Assembly (NCBI RefSeq): GCF_014647195.1
Contig: NZ_BMOS01000006.1
Coordinates: 43,078-107,077, forward strand
DNA length: 64,000 bases
From: Oceanobacillus indicireducens
Lineage (GTDB): Bacteria > Bacillota > Bacilli > Bacillales > Amphibacillaceae
Reading direction: 5' to 3'
Positions 7,465 to 16,243 of the stretch are shown here, piece by piece. Numbering within the stretch: position 1 is the first letter of the stretch; each line of letters begins with the position of its first letter. The notes below the pieces were generated by a model. The model was not told the DNA's origin. It was given only the letters and a program-made list of their open reading frames with translations, and made no database searches. A program made the position numbers and the translations under genes.

Positions 7465-8508
7465 CTACTCTTCCACCGTAACTGTTATGGTTTGCCTAAT
7501 CACTTTCGAACCATCTTCAGTATCATCAACAAAATCGCCTGCCAGATTTTGTCCATTCTCCCCATATACCTCTGTAACATGCGGACCATTGCTGCCATTG
7601 GATGGCTCCATTGTAATAATAATATCATATTCAGTTAGATTTTTAATTCTACTGTCTTTTTCTGGGTCTTCAAAATATAGGACTGCCGAGCCATCAGGAT
7701 TTATATAACCGGTGCCTTGTATTCCCCATGTAATATAATTAGGAATGGAAGCTCTTGCTTGAATAAACGTTCCATCGATAATATTGCTATTTATTTTTAC
7801 AGCAACATAATCTCCTTGCTTCTCTATTTCTGGCTCGATCCATACCGTTGCTTCTCCATAATCATCCGGTATTTCCCAGCTTGGTTCCGTAATCGCAAAT
7901 GTCTGTTCTTCACCCTCATCTAGAGTGATTGTTTGTTGGAAAGATGCCTTTTGATAGGTCTCATCTAATTCTACATAGTTTCGTACAAAGCCCCCACTAA
8001 GCTCGTTTAAATAATGATTTTTTATTTCCTCTACATCCTGACTTGTTGGCTCAAATTTTACTTCAATATGTAATATTCCTTCTACGTTATCCGGCAAAGT
8101 AGTTTCTAATTCAAAGGATCCATTCTCATTAACTCGAGCTCGATCACTCGTTCCAATTAGTACACCATCCTCTGAATCAACCAAAAGGGTAAGTTGTGAT
8201 TCTGGTAAAAGATTTGTTGTTCCTTTGACAGAAACAACTTTGTTTTCAACATGGATATCCCCTTCAAATTTCACTTCCAAATCACCTTGGTCTTCTAGTC
8301 CTTGATTCACTTCAAAGGAAACTTCTTCTTCCGTACTATCTGTTGAATCTTCTTCATCTTCAGTTTTTGATTCTGATTCCTTTTGTGCACTCGCATTGTT
8401 TTGATTTTCCGTTTCCACTTGTTTTTCATTTTCACCATTACTACAAGCAGCTAAAATCGAAATCATTAGTGCTAAAATTACCATTAATAATCGGTTGCGT
8501 CTGACCAC
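7465..8508 (-). CDS. Secreted lipoprotein of unknown function
   Basis: 347 residues with an N-terminal basic region, a hydrophobic stretch and the lipobox ILAAC (Cys at about 22), so it should be lipid-anchored to the outer face of the membrane. A low-complexity acidic linker rich in Glu, Asp and Ser follows to about residue 65, then two or three beta-rich segments that look immunoglobulin-like (KFEGDIHVENKVVSVKGTTN, later TITVTVEE at the end). GTG start with AGGAGGG eight bases upstream. It is alone between its own terminator and a kinase gene. No enzyme motif is visible. Confidence 0.75.
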   Translation of the reverse strand: MVRRNRLLMVILALMISILAACSNGENEKQVETENQNNASAQKESESKTEDEEDSTDSTEEEVSFEVNQGLEDQGDLEVKFEGDIHVENKVVSVKGTTNLLPESQLTLLVDSEDGVLIGTSDRARVNENGSFELETTLPDNVEGILHIEVKFEPTSQDVEEIKNHYLNELSGGFVRNYVELDETYQKASFQQTITLDEGEEQTFAITEPSWEIPDDYGEATVWIEPEIEKQGDYVAVKINSNIIDGTFIQARASIPNYITWGIQGTGYINPDGSAVLYFEDPEKDSRIKNLTEYDIIITMEPSNGSNGPHVTEVYGENGQNLAGDFVDDTEDGSKVIRQTITVTVEE

Positions 8509-8602
8509 TAAACTGTCCCTCCTAAATATAGTAAATATTCGATATTAATGATATACATTGTTGTTTTTAATAACAACAGGTCAGAATACCTATTTGTTAG
8601 AA

Positions 8603-8629
8603 ATATAAGAAACTATAAAATAAAAATGG
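8603..8629. repeat. Remnant of the R1 outer flank
   Basis: ATAAGAAACTATAAAATAAA matches the outer flank of the R1 copy that begins near 36578, yet the R1 core is absent. It is either a deletion remnant or a shared insertion-site sequence. Confidence 0.45.
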
Positions 8630-8658
8630 ATTTGACTGGTGAAAAGTCGTAGTATTTC

Positions 8659-9738
8659 TTATTTTTCAGCTCTCATTCTTTTATCGCCGGTGTGGATTAC
8701 GAAATCCGCCAACTCATTCACTCGTAAATTTTCAATATATTTTTCTTCAAGTGGAATCCACTCATTGATGAAACGGTGAAGCTTAGCCTCATGTCCTCGC
8801 TCTTTAATCCGCTGAATCTGTGTTCCCGGATCCGTTGTGACAAAAATCTTAACATCATAGTATTCCTCGAGTGCCGGATGGAAGGAATATACTCCTTCAA
8901 TGACATTGAACTTCTTATACGGAATAACTGTCAGTTTGTCTAGATCATTAATGGAGCAATCGAATGGAACAAGCTTCACTTCCCTTCTTTTCATAAGCGG
9001 TTGGATGACCTCCTCAAGTACCCGTTCATAATGGACATTTCCTCCTGGTTCACCGAGCCGTTCTTCTGTCTTCATTTCGATAGGCAAGAAAAAATCATCC
9101 ATATGGAAAACATTACAATCCAGTACTTCTTTTACAACCTGAGCAAAAGTGGTTTTCCCGCTGCCACATCTTCCATCAATTGCAATGAGTTTCGGTGTAT
9201 CTCCCTTTGCAAGCTCTACCAAGTACTCTAGCACCGGCAAATATTCGAGATAACTAGCAGCAAGAACACGGTAATGTGGATCGTATTGTTCGTGATAAAC
9301 TTTACTATGACTTACCGGCGGATAGCACCTCTCTTTATAAAACTGGAACACTCCTGCTAGGTCTTGTGCATCAACCGTAAGCTTCTCTTCTTCAGCTAAT
9401 TCTACTGCACGTTCTAGTCTTTCTTCCAGTTGCTCAATGGTTCCCGATCGCCTATTTGTTGACCGGATAAAAAATTTGTTTAAAAGGGATAATGTCGTCT
9501 CGCTTATCTTTTCTGCACCAAGATGAACACGGACATAGCCATTCCCAATCGGTTCATGAAATACTCGGGTTTTCGTTTTGTCTATTCCTTTATACTCCTC
9601 GGTTAACTTTTCCAAACTATCTTTTTCATTAATCTGATCATCGTAACTACCAAATGTTTGTTGATAGATTAATTTATAGTAATCTATTGCTTCCATTTCA
9701 GCATACCTTTTTTGATGTGCTAAAAGAATCTCTTCCAT
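8659..9738 (-). CDS. Uridine kinase-like P-loop protein with N-terminal extension
   Basis: 359 residues. The C-terminal half is a nucleoside or pantothenate kinase-type P-loop domain: Walker A DGRCGSGKTTFA at about 190-201, then NVFHMDDFFLP, as in uridine kinases, and a Walker-B-like VIEGVYSFHP. The N-terminal 160 residues are mostly helical, contain YVRVHLGAEKISETT and match no domain I know. It probably phosphorylates a small hydroxylated metabolite; substrate unknown. GGAGGGG precedes the ATG. The gene is single and faces a divergent SLAP gene. Confidence 0.78.
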   Translation of the reverse strand: MEEILLAHQKRYAEMEAIDYYKLIYQQTFGSYDDQINEKDSLEKLTEEYKGIDKTKTRVFHEPIGNGYVRVHLGAEKISETTLSLLNKFFIRSTNRRSGTIEQLEERLERAVELAEEEKLTVDAQDLAGVFQFYKERCYPPVSHSKVYHEQYDPHYRVLAASYLEYLPVLEYLVELAKGDTPKLIAIDGRCGSGKTTFAQVVKEVLDCNVFHMDDFFLPIEMKTEERLGEPGGNVHYERVLEEVIQPLMKRREVKLVPFDCSINDLDKLTVIPYKKFNVIEGVYSFHPALEEYYDVKIFVTTDPGTQIQRIKERGHEAKLHRFINEWIPLEEKYIENLRVNELADFVIHTGDKRMRAEK

Positions 9739-9859
9739 TCTAACCCCTCCATCTCTACTTCCTTTATCGTACTAGCTTTAATTTTCATTGACAATGCATA
9801 CTTATTAGTTCCTCTCCACTCCTTTTTTTGTTACGTTAAATATAGGAGGCGATGTTTAC

Positions 9860-10276
9860 ATGCAACAACTTATATTTGAAGCAGCTTGGGATAAGACGAT
9901 TGCTCCGATTGATAGAGATAATATTACGTCTCTATTCCAGAAGACAACGAATGAAAACAAGAAAAATGTGGAAATTATTCCGATAAGCCAAGCAATTAAT
10001 CATAATGAAGATTTACTTGTTATTGTGCTCATCCATAACTTTTCGAATGAGGATTTTCCCCTTAGAAATGTTTATGCTTCGTACCTAGAAGCTGATGAAT
10101 TAATCGCCGAACATGATTTTACCTTTCCGCAGGTGAATATTCAGCGGAAGACGAGCATGCCTTGGACATTCATTTTCCCTAAAGTGAGTTGGCATAGGTC
10201 TCCTTCCTTTGAGAATAGCAGGTTGCAAATTGAAAAAGAAAAGAAAACTTTGCAAACGGGTAAAAGTTTACAATAA
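9860..10276 (+). CDS. SLAP-domain protein
   Basis: 138 residues matching the Bacillaceae SLAP domain, a short all-beta module found alone and in some accessory Sec proteins. Visible signatures are WDKTIAP near residue 10, ISQAINHNEDLLVIVLIHNF around 48-67, AEHDFTFP and TSMPWTFIFP at about 104-113. It has no signal peptide. The last 25 residues are basic and variable. AGGAGG lies nine bases before the ATG. The aldolase gene follows in the same direction. Function is unknown. Confidence 0.75.
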   Translation: MQQLIFEAAWDKTIAPIDRDNITSLFQKTTNENKKNVEIIPISQAINHNEDLLVIVLIHNFSNEDFPLRNVYASYLEADELIAEHDFTFPQVNIQRKTSMPWTFIFPKVSWHRSPSFENSRLQIEKEKKTLQTGKSLQ

Positions 10277-10343
10277 TTAATGATACAATAGATAGTAGCT
10301 GAATATTCTAGCGCTTAATACAATGGAAAGAGGAGTGGAATGC

Positions 10344-11237
10344 ATGCAGGAAAAACATTTGGAAAGAATTCGAAATGGAAAAGGTTTTATTGCAGCACTT
10401 GACCAAAGTGGCGGAAGTACACCGAAAGCCTTGAAAAATTATGGCATAGCGGAAGACGCGTACGATAATGAAGACAAGATGTTCGATCTTGTTCACGACA
10501 TGCGCACCCGGATTATAACTTCACCAGCCTTTAACTCTGAACGTATCCTTGGCGCCATATTATTTGAACAGACGATGGACCGTCACATTGAAGGGAAGTA
10601 TACCGCTGACTATTTAGCAGAAGAGAAGGAAATCGTTCCATTTCTAAAAGTGGACAAAGGTCTTGCTGATGAAGCAGATGGAGTCCAGCTCATGAAGCCT
10701 ATTACAGACCTGGATGAATTACTGCAACGAGCAAATGAGCGGAATATTTTCGGTACGAAGATGCGCTCTGTCATTAAGCAAGCGAACGCGCAAGGTATCC
10801 AAAAAATCGTTAAACAGCAATTCGATATCGGTAAAGACATTCTTGCTGCTGGATTAGTTCCAATTATTGAGCCTGAAGTAGATATTTTCAGTGAAGACAA
10901 ATCCCAATCAGAGGAGATTTTGAAAGAAGAATTATTGAAGCAATTGAATGAATTAGCTGATGGACAAGATGTTATGCTGAAACTCTCAATCCCGACTGTA
11001 GCTAATCTCTATAAAGAAATTGTTGACCATCCACGAGTCATCCGAATTGTCGCTTTATCAGGAGGTTACCCACTCGTTGAGGCGAATGAGAAACTGAAAG
11101 AGAATGAGGGTATCATCGCAAGCTTCTCAAGAGCCCTCACGCAAAACCTCAATGTCAATCAAAGTGATGAAAGCTTTAACCAAACTCTAGACGATGCAGT
11201 GGAAACAATTTATGACGCTTCTGTAAATAAAAAATAA
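10344..11237 (+). CDS. fda: Class I fructose-bisphosphate aldolase
   Basis: About 297 residues of the bacterial class I aldolase family, which cleaves fructose 1,6-bisphosphate to dihydroxyacetone phosphate and glyceraldehyde 3-phosphate through a lysine Schiff base. Evidence: [17 protein letters not shown] near the N-terminus, [20 protein letters not shown], and VMLKLSIPT, which holds the likely Schiff-base lysine; ALSGGY is the phosphate-binding loop. The ATG at 10344 has AGGAG eight bases upstream, better than the ATG at 10323. Many Bacillaceae also carry the class II enzyme, so this may act under gluconeogenic or stress conditions. A terminator follows. Confidence 0.92.
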   Translation: MQEKHLERIRNGKGFIAALDQSGGSTPKALKNYGIAEDAYDNEDKMFDLVHDMRTRIITSPAFNSERILGAILFEQTMDRHIEGKYTADYLAEEKEIVPFLKVDKGLADEADGVQLMKPITDLDELLQRANERNIFGTKMRSVIKQANAQGIQKIVKQQFDIGKDILAAGLVPIIEPEVDIFSEDKSQSEEILKEELLKQLNELADGQDVMLKLSIPTVANLYKEIVDHPRVIRIVALSGGYPLVEANEKLKENEGIIASFSRALTQNLNVNQSDESFNQTLDDAVETIYDASVNKK

Positions 11238-11251
11238 AAATTTAAGATATG

Positions 11252-11289
11252 AAAATCCTTTCTACTTAAGTGTAGGAAGGATTTTTTTA
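11252..11289 (+). terminator. Terminator of the aldolase gene
   Basis: AATCCTTTCTAC pairs with GTAGGAAGGATT around a small loop and is followed by TTTTTTT. Confidence 0.9.
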
Positions 11290-11303
11290 TTGCATAGGAA
11301 AAA

Positions 11304-11530
11304 ATGCTGTAGATACTTAGGGATCCATCTCTAGCCACGTCCAGCATAGCCCAATATAAAATAGTTCTTGAGTTAGCTTCCATGACCAATCCTTTTGTCA
11401 CTTTGCGAGGAGTTTTCTTCACTGAATAAGCTTACAACACGCCCCAACGAGCAGATCTTTTGGCGGGATGAGTAATCGCAGTCCTAGGCGCCCGTGAAAC
11501 GAATCGCGAAACTTACTGTAAAGGGGCTTC
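11304..11530 (-). repeat. Dispersed element R1, reverse degenerate copy
   Basis: The reverse strand carries the R1 end blocks (CTAGCCACGTCC on the plus strand at about 11332, GAGCAGATCTTTTGGCGGGA, and GCAGTCC). The middle differs from other copies and seems rearranged. It fills most of the gap between the aldolase and the GntR gene. Confidence 0.6.
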
Positions 11531-11559
11531 TGCCAATGTTCTTTATTTCAAATAGTTTA

Positions 11560-11614
11560 TTGACAAAATAATTAATCGCTGTTACGGTTATATACATTAG
11601 TATATAACCGTAAC
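11560..11614 (+). promoter_or_regulatory. Promoter and palindromic operator of the GntR/ABC cassette
   Basis: TTGACA at 11560-11565 is a likely -35 box. A perfect 14-bp inverted repeat, GTTACGGTTATATA then six bases then TATATAACCGTAAC (11581-11614), covers the -10 region. It is the obvious autoregulatory site for the GntR protein encoded just downstream; the exact -10 is unclear. Confidence 0.75.
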
Positions 11615-11641
11615 ACTAAAACATAAAAAGGAGGGCTGGCA

Positions 11642-12016
11642 TTGAAACATCTGTTACTGGATGATAAACCAATTTATCTTCAAGTCCGTGAACAAATCGA
11701 AGACCAAATTATCAATCGACAATTACAAGCGGGAGACCAGGCCCCTTCCACGAATCAACTTGTGAATTTTTATAAAATAAATCATGCGACGGTATCGAAA
11801 GGAATCAATCAACTTGTGGAAGACGGAATTCTTTTTAAGAAAAGAGGGATTGGTATGTTCGTTGCAGAAGGAGCAAGAAAACAGTTGCTTGAAAAACGGC
11901 GGCAAATGTTCGTCGAGGATTATATAGTCACCCTCGTACAAGAGGCCGAGAAGCTGGAAATTACAGAAGAAGAAATACTAAAGTTTATTAAACAAGTTAA
12001 AGGGAGTGAGAAATAA
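11642..12016 (+). CDS. GntR-family repressor, YtrA type
   Basis: A 124-residue regulator with an N-terminal winged helix: PIYLQVREQIEDQII, the QLQAGDQAPSTNQLV turn and recognition region INHATVSKGINQLVEDGILF, then RGIGMFVAEGA. The short C-terminal part (about 50 residues) lacks a ligand domain, which defines the YtrA subgroup that represses adjacent ABC genes. TTG start with AAGGAGGG upstream. It overlaps the next gene by one base and has a perfect palindrome in its promoter. Confidence 0.88.
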   Translation: MKHLLLDDKPIYLQVREQIEDQIINRQLQAGDQAPSTNQLVNFYKINHATVSKGINQLVEDGILFKKRGIGMFVAEGARKQLLEKRRQMFVEDYIVTLVQEAEKLEITEEEILKFIKQVKGSEK

Positions 12017-12891
12017 TGAATATAACGGCAACAAACCTTCATTTCTCTTATGGTGGAGATGTAGTGTTACAAGATATTAATTTTGAGCTGAACGAACCAA
12101 AGATTTATGGTCTCCTAGGTAGAAATGGTGCTGGGAAAACATCACTTCTTTCCATCATCGGCTCATTTCGGGAACCATCCTCCGGCAAAATGCTCATTAA
12201 CGGAGAAGCACCATTTGAAAATGCGGAAATCATGCAGCAGGTTGCTTTCCTCTACAATAAAGATAATAGCGGAGAAACGGATTCTGTAAAGACATTGTTA
12301 AAAGGTTTACAAATCTATCGTCCCTATTTCGATTATGAATACGCGCTTGAATTAGTAAAGAAATTTAAATTGGATTTAAAGGAAAATTTATCCAATTTGT
12401 CCACTGGGAAACAGTCTGCTTTCAATGTGATTGTTGGCCTTGCTAGCAGAACACCGATTACAATCTTTGATGAAGTCTATCTTGGAATGGATGCACCGGC
12501 ACGAGACTTATTTTATAAAGAGTTGCTAAAGGAACAGGAACGTCATCCACGGATTATGATTCTCTCCACACATCTTGTTTCTGAAATGGATTATCTGTTT
12601 GATGAAGTGCTTATTTTAAAAGAAGGTAGACTCCTTCTTCATGAAGCATATGAAGATTTGCTCTCTCGCGGGGTTAATCTGATCGGCAGCAAAGAAGCAA
12701 TAGATGCCTTCAGCAAAAATAAGGAAATTGTTCATCATGAGCAATTGGGAGATACCTTTTCGGTGACTTTATACGGAGAATTTAATGATATGGAGCGGCA
12801 ACAAGCGAGAGAAAGAGGTCTGCAAGTTCGCAATATCTCACTGCAAGACTTGTTTATACAGCTGACAAAGGAGGATGAAGATAATGAATAA
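12016..12891 (+). CDS. ABC transporter ATP-binding protein (YtrA cassette)
   Basis: 291 residues, a single ABC ATPase. Walker A is GRNGAGKTSLL at about 36-46. The signature loop is LSTGKQSAFNV, a weak variant of LSGGQ, and Walker B is ITIFDEVYLGMDAP, where the usual DEP is DEV; such drift is common in YtrB-like ATPases. It pairs with the membrane protein encoded next, overlapping by 8 bp. The cassette type often responds to cell-wall antibiotics, but the substrate here is unknown. Confidence 0.88.
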   Translation: MNITATNLHFSYGGDVVLQDINFELNEPKIYGLLGRNGAGKTSLLSIIGSFREPSSGKMLINGEAPFENAEIMQQVAFLYNKDNSGETDSVKTLLKGLQIYRPYFDYEYALELVKKFKLDLKENLSNLSTGKQSAFNVIVGLASRTPITIFDEVYLGMDAPARDLFYKELLKEQERHPRIMILSTHLVSEMDYLFDEVLILKEGRLLLHEAYEDLLSRGVNLIGSKEAIDAFSKNKEIVHHEQLGDTFSVTLYGEFNDMERQQARERGLQVRNISLQDLFIQLTKEDEDNE

Positions 12892-13639
12892 ACCGGTACA
12901 AATCCATCAAGCAGCCTTCATCATGTTACAAGCACAGCTTACTTGGACACTTTGGTATATGGGGATTCTGCTACTTGTAAATGTTGCTAGGCTGATATTC
13001 AGTGCAGACGGGATAGATACCTTTTACAATCATGCCTTTGTTGCTAGTAATGTATATATGCTTGTTATCGGAATCATCACCATTTCGTTTATGCCCTACT
13101 TTGTCGAGATGGGAGTCACCCGGAAAAGTTATTTTTATGGGAATGCAATCGCAAGTATCTGCCTTTCCATATTGATTCCGGTTTTTGCTTATGTACTCAC
13201 TATTTTCGAGAAACTGATATTGGCTAATTTTAAAGAACCGACTTTCAATATCGAATCTGCTGCAGATGGCAATTTCATTGGCGATCTGTTACAAAGCATT
13301 TTAATTACGCCTTATGTTGATATGGAGGCGAATGTATTGCTGTCCCTTGCTGTATTTAGTTTAAATATCTTTGTCTTTTATTTAATCGGTTGGTTGATTG
13401 GGACAGCATTTTATCGGCTTGGGGTGATTGGTGGGATTTTATTTATCGCCATCAGCATCGTCCTAATTGCTGCAAAAGACTCCATGCAGCGTATCGCAAT
13501 GGACTTGCCGTTATTTGAAACCTATGCCTTCTTTGCTGCAGTACCAAGCCGGGTTGCCTATATTCTTCTTGTAGTCATCATGTTCATTCCATTAATCCTT
13601 ATCCGGACATTGACAAAAAGAGCACCGATTAAAATATAA
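12884..13639 (+). CDS. ABC transporter membrane protein (YtrA cassette)
   Basis: About 251 residues with six predicted membrane helices (clusters near 20-40, 55-75, 95-115, 150-170, 175-200 and 220-240). It has no ATPase motif and fits the ABC-2 permease pattern for the preceding ATPase. The ATG at 12884 lies nine bases after AAAGGAGG, whereas the ATG at 12875 touches the ribosome site, so 12884 is chosen. A terminator follows at 13640. Confidence 0.85.
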   Translation: MNKPVQIHQAAFIMLQAQLTWTLWYMGILLLVNVARLIFSADGIDTFYNHAFVASNVYMLVIGIITISFMPYFVEMGVTRKSYFYGNAIASICLSILIPVFAYVLTIFEKLILANFKEPTFNIESAADGNFIGDLLQSILITPYVDMEANVLLSLAVFSLNIFVFYLIGWLIGTAFYRLGVIGGILFIAISIVLIAAKDSMQRIAMDLPLFETYAFFAAVPSRVAYILLVVIMFIPLILIRTLTKRAPIKI

Positions 13640-13668
13640 AAAGAGGGGTGCTCCCCTCTTTTTTATAT
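13639..13668. terminator. Terminator between convergent ABC and MATE genes
   Basis: AAAAAGAGGGG-TGCT-CCCCTCTTTTTTA forms a tight hairpin with T-runs on both strands, shared by the two convergent genes. It overlaps the end of the MATE gene. Confidence 0.85.
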
Positions 13669-15027
13669 TGTCTCTGCTTTTGTTTTAACCAACTTTTTCC
13701 TCAACCATGGTTGGGATTTCCAGCGACGATAGGCAAAAATACCACGGAACCATTCGTCCGCACCTTGCGCAAGCCATACGCCAAGTAAGCCAAGTCCGAA
13801 ATGAATACCGAATACGTAACTTAGGACAACGGCAAGCCCCCACATGGAGATGACACCAATTACAACAGGGAAACGAACGTCCCCTACTGATTTTAATGAA
13901 CCCATCAAGACCATATTCACCGCCCGGCCAGGCTCGATGAACACAATCGCCCAGAGGACCGGAATCGCAACGGCAATAATCGCCGGGTCACTCGTGAATA
14001 TACCAAGGAGTCCTTTGCCAGTTAGCGCGATGATAAGCGAAATGACAAGTGACACAGAAACTGCTATCCGCAACGTTTTCAGGCCCCGTTTCAATGTCCG
14101 CTCATACATCCCCGCTCCGACATAGCGGGCAATGAGAAGCTGTGTACCTTGAGATATTGCCATCGTAAACATAAAACAAAACATCGATATATTTAAAATA
14201 TAAACCCGCGCAGCAAGTGCCGCGTCCCCTATGATTGCGACAAAACTTGTAATAACTACTTGCGAGAACTGATAGGATAGTTGTTCTGCAGCAGATGGTA
14301 TCCCAATCACCATCAGATTTTTGATGTTTTTCTTATCTATTTTAAAAATATCTTGCAGGCTGAATTTAATCGCCAGCCGTTTATATACAAATCCCAACAA
14401 AGCAAGAACGAGGAAGATACGAGCCACTATGATTGTAACGGAAACTCCGACAACTCCTGTCACCGGAAGACCGAACAATCCGTGAACCGCAATAAAGTAT
14501 CCGGCAATACTAATTATATTCATGATAACCGTGACAAACATCGTCTCTCTCGTATATCCGTGACTTCTTAATACAGCACTAAGCGCTAAAGCTACAGCTT
14601 CAATACAGAGGGAAAGCCCTGTGATTGCGAGGAAAGAATACGCGTAATCATATACCTCTCCACTTAATCCGTAGAAATTTAAGAATATACCGCCAAATGC
14701 AATTACAATAATCGTCATCACGATACCGATCCAGAAATTCAGCCCGAAAGCAGATCTTGCGTAGTCCCTCGCCGTTTTAAGCTGGTTTGCTCCAAGGTTT
14801 TGACCAATCAAGATTGTCGCTCCGACTGCTGTCACGTTAAAAAGGATAATAAAGATATTCATAATCTGGTTCGCTACACCGACACCAGCTACCGCCTGGT
14901 CAGAGTAACTACTTAATATTAATGTTGCAAGAATGCCCACGCTCATATGAAGAGAGATTTCAATAAAAAGCGGCCACGTAATACTAAATAACGACTGTTC
15001 TTGATATTTATTTTTTTCTATATTCAA
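13663..15027 (-). CDS. MATE-family multidrug/cation exporter
   Basis: About 454 residues with twelve membrane helices in two similar halves, the MATE pattern of sodium- or proton-driven efflux. Visible marks are ITWPLFIEISLHM in helix 1, AVAGVGVANQIMN in the first half and the equivalent IVFIEPGRAVNMVLMGSLKS region near residue 395. The TTG at 15027 follows AAGGAG and gives MNIEKNKYQEQ; the upstream ATG at 15081 lacks a ribosome site, although it would keep the frame open. It is convergent with the ABC cassette; substrate unknown. Confidence 0.88.
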   Translation of the reverse strand: MNIEKNKYQEQSLFSITWPLFIEISLHMSVGILATLILSSYSDQAVAGVGVANQIMNIFIILFNVTAVGATILIGQNLGANQLKTARDYARSAFGLNFWIGIVMTIIVIAFGGIFLNFYGLSGEVYDYAYSFLAITGLSLCIEAVALALSAVLRSHGYTRETMFVTVIMNIISIAGYFIAVHGLFGLPVTGVVGVSVTIIVARIFLVLALLGFVYKRLAIKFSLQDIFKIDKKNIKNLMVIGIPSAAEQLSYQFSQVVITSFVAIIGDAALAARVYILNISMFCFMFTMAISQGTQLLIARYVGAGMYERTLKRGLKTLRIAVSVSLVISLIIALTGKGLLGIFTSDPAIIAVAIPVLWAIVFIEPGRAVNMVLMGSLKSVGDVRFPVVIGVISMWGLAVVLSYVFGIHFGLGLLGVWLAQGADEWFRGIFAYRRWKSQPWLRKKLVKTKAETI

Positions 15028-15311
15028 TTGAAATCGTTTCTCCTTCACTATTAAATTTTTCAAATTCCAACATAATAACACAGTTCTTAACCAGTAAAAA
15101 AGACCGCCCGAAAATCCGTAAAATAAATAAACGAACTCCCGTGACAGCCGTCTGCTTCGATGTTAGTTACTGAAATCTCTCCAGGTGACATTTTATAGCT
15201 GATCATTTTCCATTAGAATATTATACCATTGTTAACTCACTTATTTCAATACCTTTTTTTCAAAAAATGGAAGGTTAATAGGTTAATCTCTTCTATTTTT
15301 TCACGAATTTT

Positions 15312-15404
15312 ATCACGTATTAACGCTCTGTAATACCCCCACCTCTAAACAAGAGGGAAAACCAAAAAGGTAAGGAAACCCCCACTGAATGAAGTTTCAC
15401 TTTA
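15312..15404 (+). repeat. Dispersed element R2, copy 1
   Basis: Begins CACGTATTAACGCTCTGTAA and ends CCCACTGAATGAAGTTTCAC, as in the copies at 63754-63903 and 63904 onward. A middle section is missing compared with the 63.8 kb copy. It lies in the 590-bp gap between the MATE gene and rpsN; the rest of that gap shows nothing else clear. Confidence 0.75.
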
Positions 15405-15616
15405 TCGGTATAGAACTTTGCAAACTCTGTTTGAAAGTCTACTTTTTGATTACCGCTTTTCCATGTCGTAAAACATTCCTTAATAAGTAAGTTACTACTA
15501 TAATTGTTTTATTCTTTCATAGCTGGATGATGGCTTTACCACAAATTGGATTCCATATTGAGTAATAAAATATGGTATAATGATTCTCTATTTCAAATAT
15601 AGAAGGAGAATGCCGC

Positions 15617-15802
15617 ATGGCAAAAAAAGCTTTAGTCGTCAAACAACAAAAGCCTCAAAAATTTGCAGTTCGCGAATATAGCAGGTGTAAGCATTGCGGC
15701 AGACCACACAGTGTTATAAGGAAATTTGATATGTGTCGAATCTGCCTTCGGGAATATGCATATAAAGGTCAAGTACCGGGCTTGAAAAAAGCAAGCTGGT
15801 AA
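15617..15802 (+). CDS. rpsN: Ribosomal protein S14, zinc-binding type, outside the ribosomal operon
   Basis: A 61-residue type Z S14 of the 30S subunit with all four zinc ligands (C24, C27, C40, C43) and the [14 protein letters not shown]-terminus. The N-terminus ([16 protein letters not shown]) differs from the usual MAKKSMIAKQ form. It is monocistronic with its own TATAAT (15576) and terminator (15812), rather than in the S10/spc operon, so it is likely a second S14 gene. I see no convincing Zur box upstream. AGAAGGAG precedes the ATG. Confidence 0.93.
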   Translation: MAKKALVVKQQKPQKFAVREYSRCKHCGRPHSVIRKFDMCRICLREYAYKGQVPGLKKASW

Positions 15803-15811
15803 ATGATAGAG

Positions 15812-15846
15812 TAAAACGGGGAGTATATGTATGCTCGCCGTTTTTT
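15812..15846 (+). terminator. Terminator of rpsN
   Basis: AAAACGGGGAG pairs with CTCGCCGTTTT across the loop TATATGTATG, then TTTTTT follows. Confidence 0.85.
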
Positions 15847-15996
15847 ATAATGGAAAGAAGTCGGTTATTTTCCTATCTTTAGGAAGAGACCAGTCGTTTA
15901 AGATCTGAAAAAGCACTTTTTTCCCCGTTATAAAGGAAATTTAAAAACCTGGATAACCTAGAGTTGCGCTGTTTTCCAGATTTCTGCAATTCCTTA

Positions 15997-16161
15997 CTAT
16001 CTATGATTATCGTCATCTCTGTTATGACGTCTTTCATTTTGATGCCCGAGGTCATTCTCTTCTACAAATTCGTTTTCATCTGAAATTTCACGATCATGGT
16101 TGTTATCTTTATTGTGATCTCTCTGATCACTACAACCGAAATTACAGTTATTGTTATCCAT
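15997..16161 (-). CDS. Small hydrophilic His/Asp/Asn-rich protein
   Basis: A 54-codon frame below the usual length cut-off: starts MDNNNCNFGCSDQRDHNKDN and ends RDDDNHR. It has GAGAGGGA seven bases upstream of the ATG, two cysteines near the start and a very polar body with six histidines, but no helix or signal. Such composition recalls small spore or metal-buffering peptides, though no family is recognised. It sits downstream of the amidase gene and shares its strand. Confidence 0.45.
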   Translation of the reverse strand: MDNNNCNFGCSDQRDHNKDNNHDREISDENEFVEENDLGHQNERRHNRDDDNHR

Positions 16162-16243
16162 GATTCATCCCTCTCTTATATTGGGGAAAATCCTTAACCG
16201 CAAAGGTATTCTCCACGATTATGATATCGTCTAAATTAAAATA

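Noticed and set aside
15540..15616. Zur box before the isolated rpsN
   Set aside because: No sequence close to the Zur palindrome is visible; only a TATAAT box is supported.
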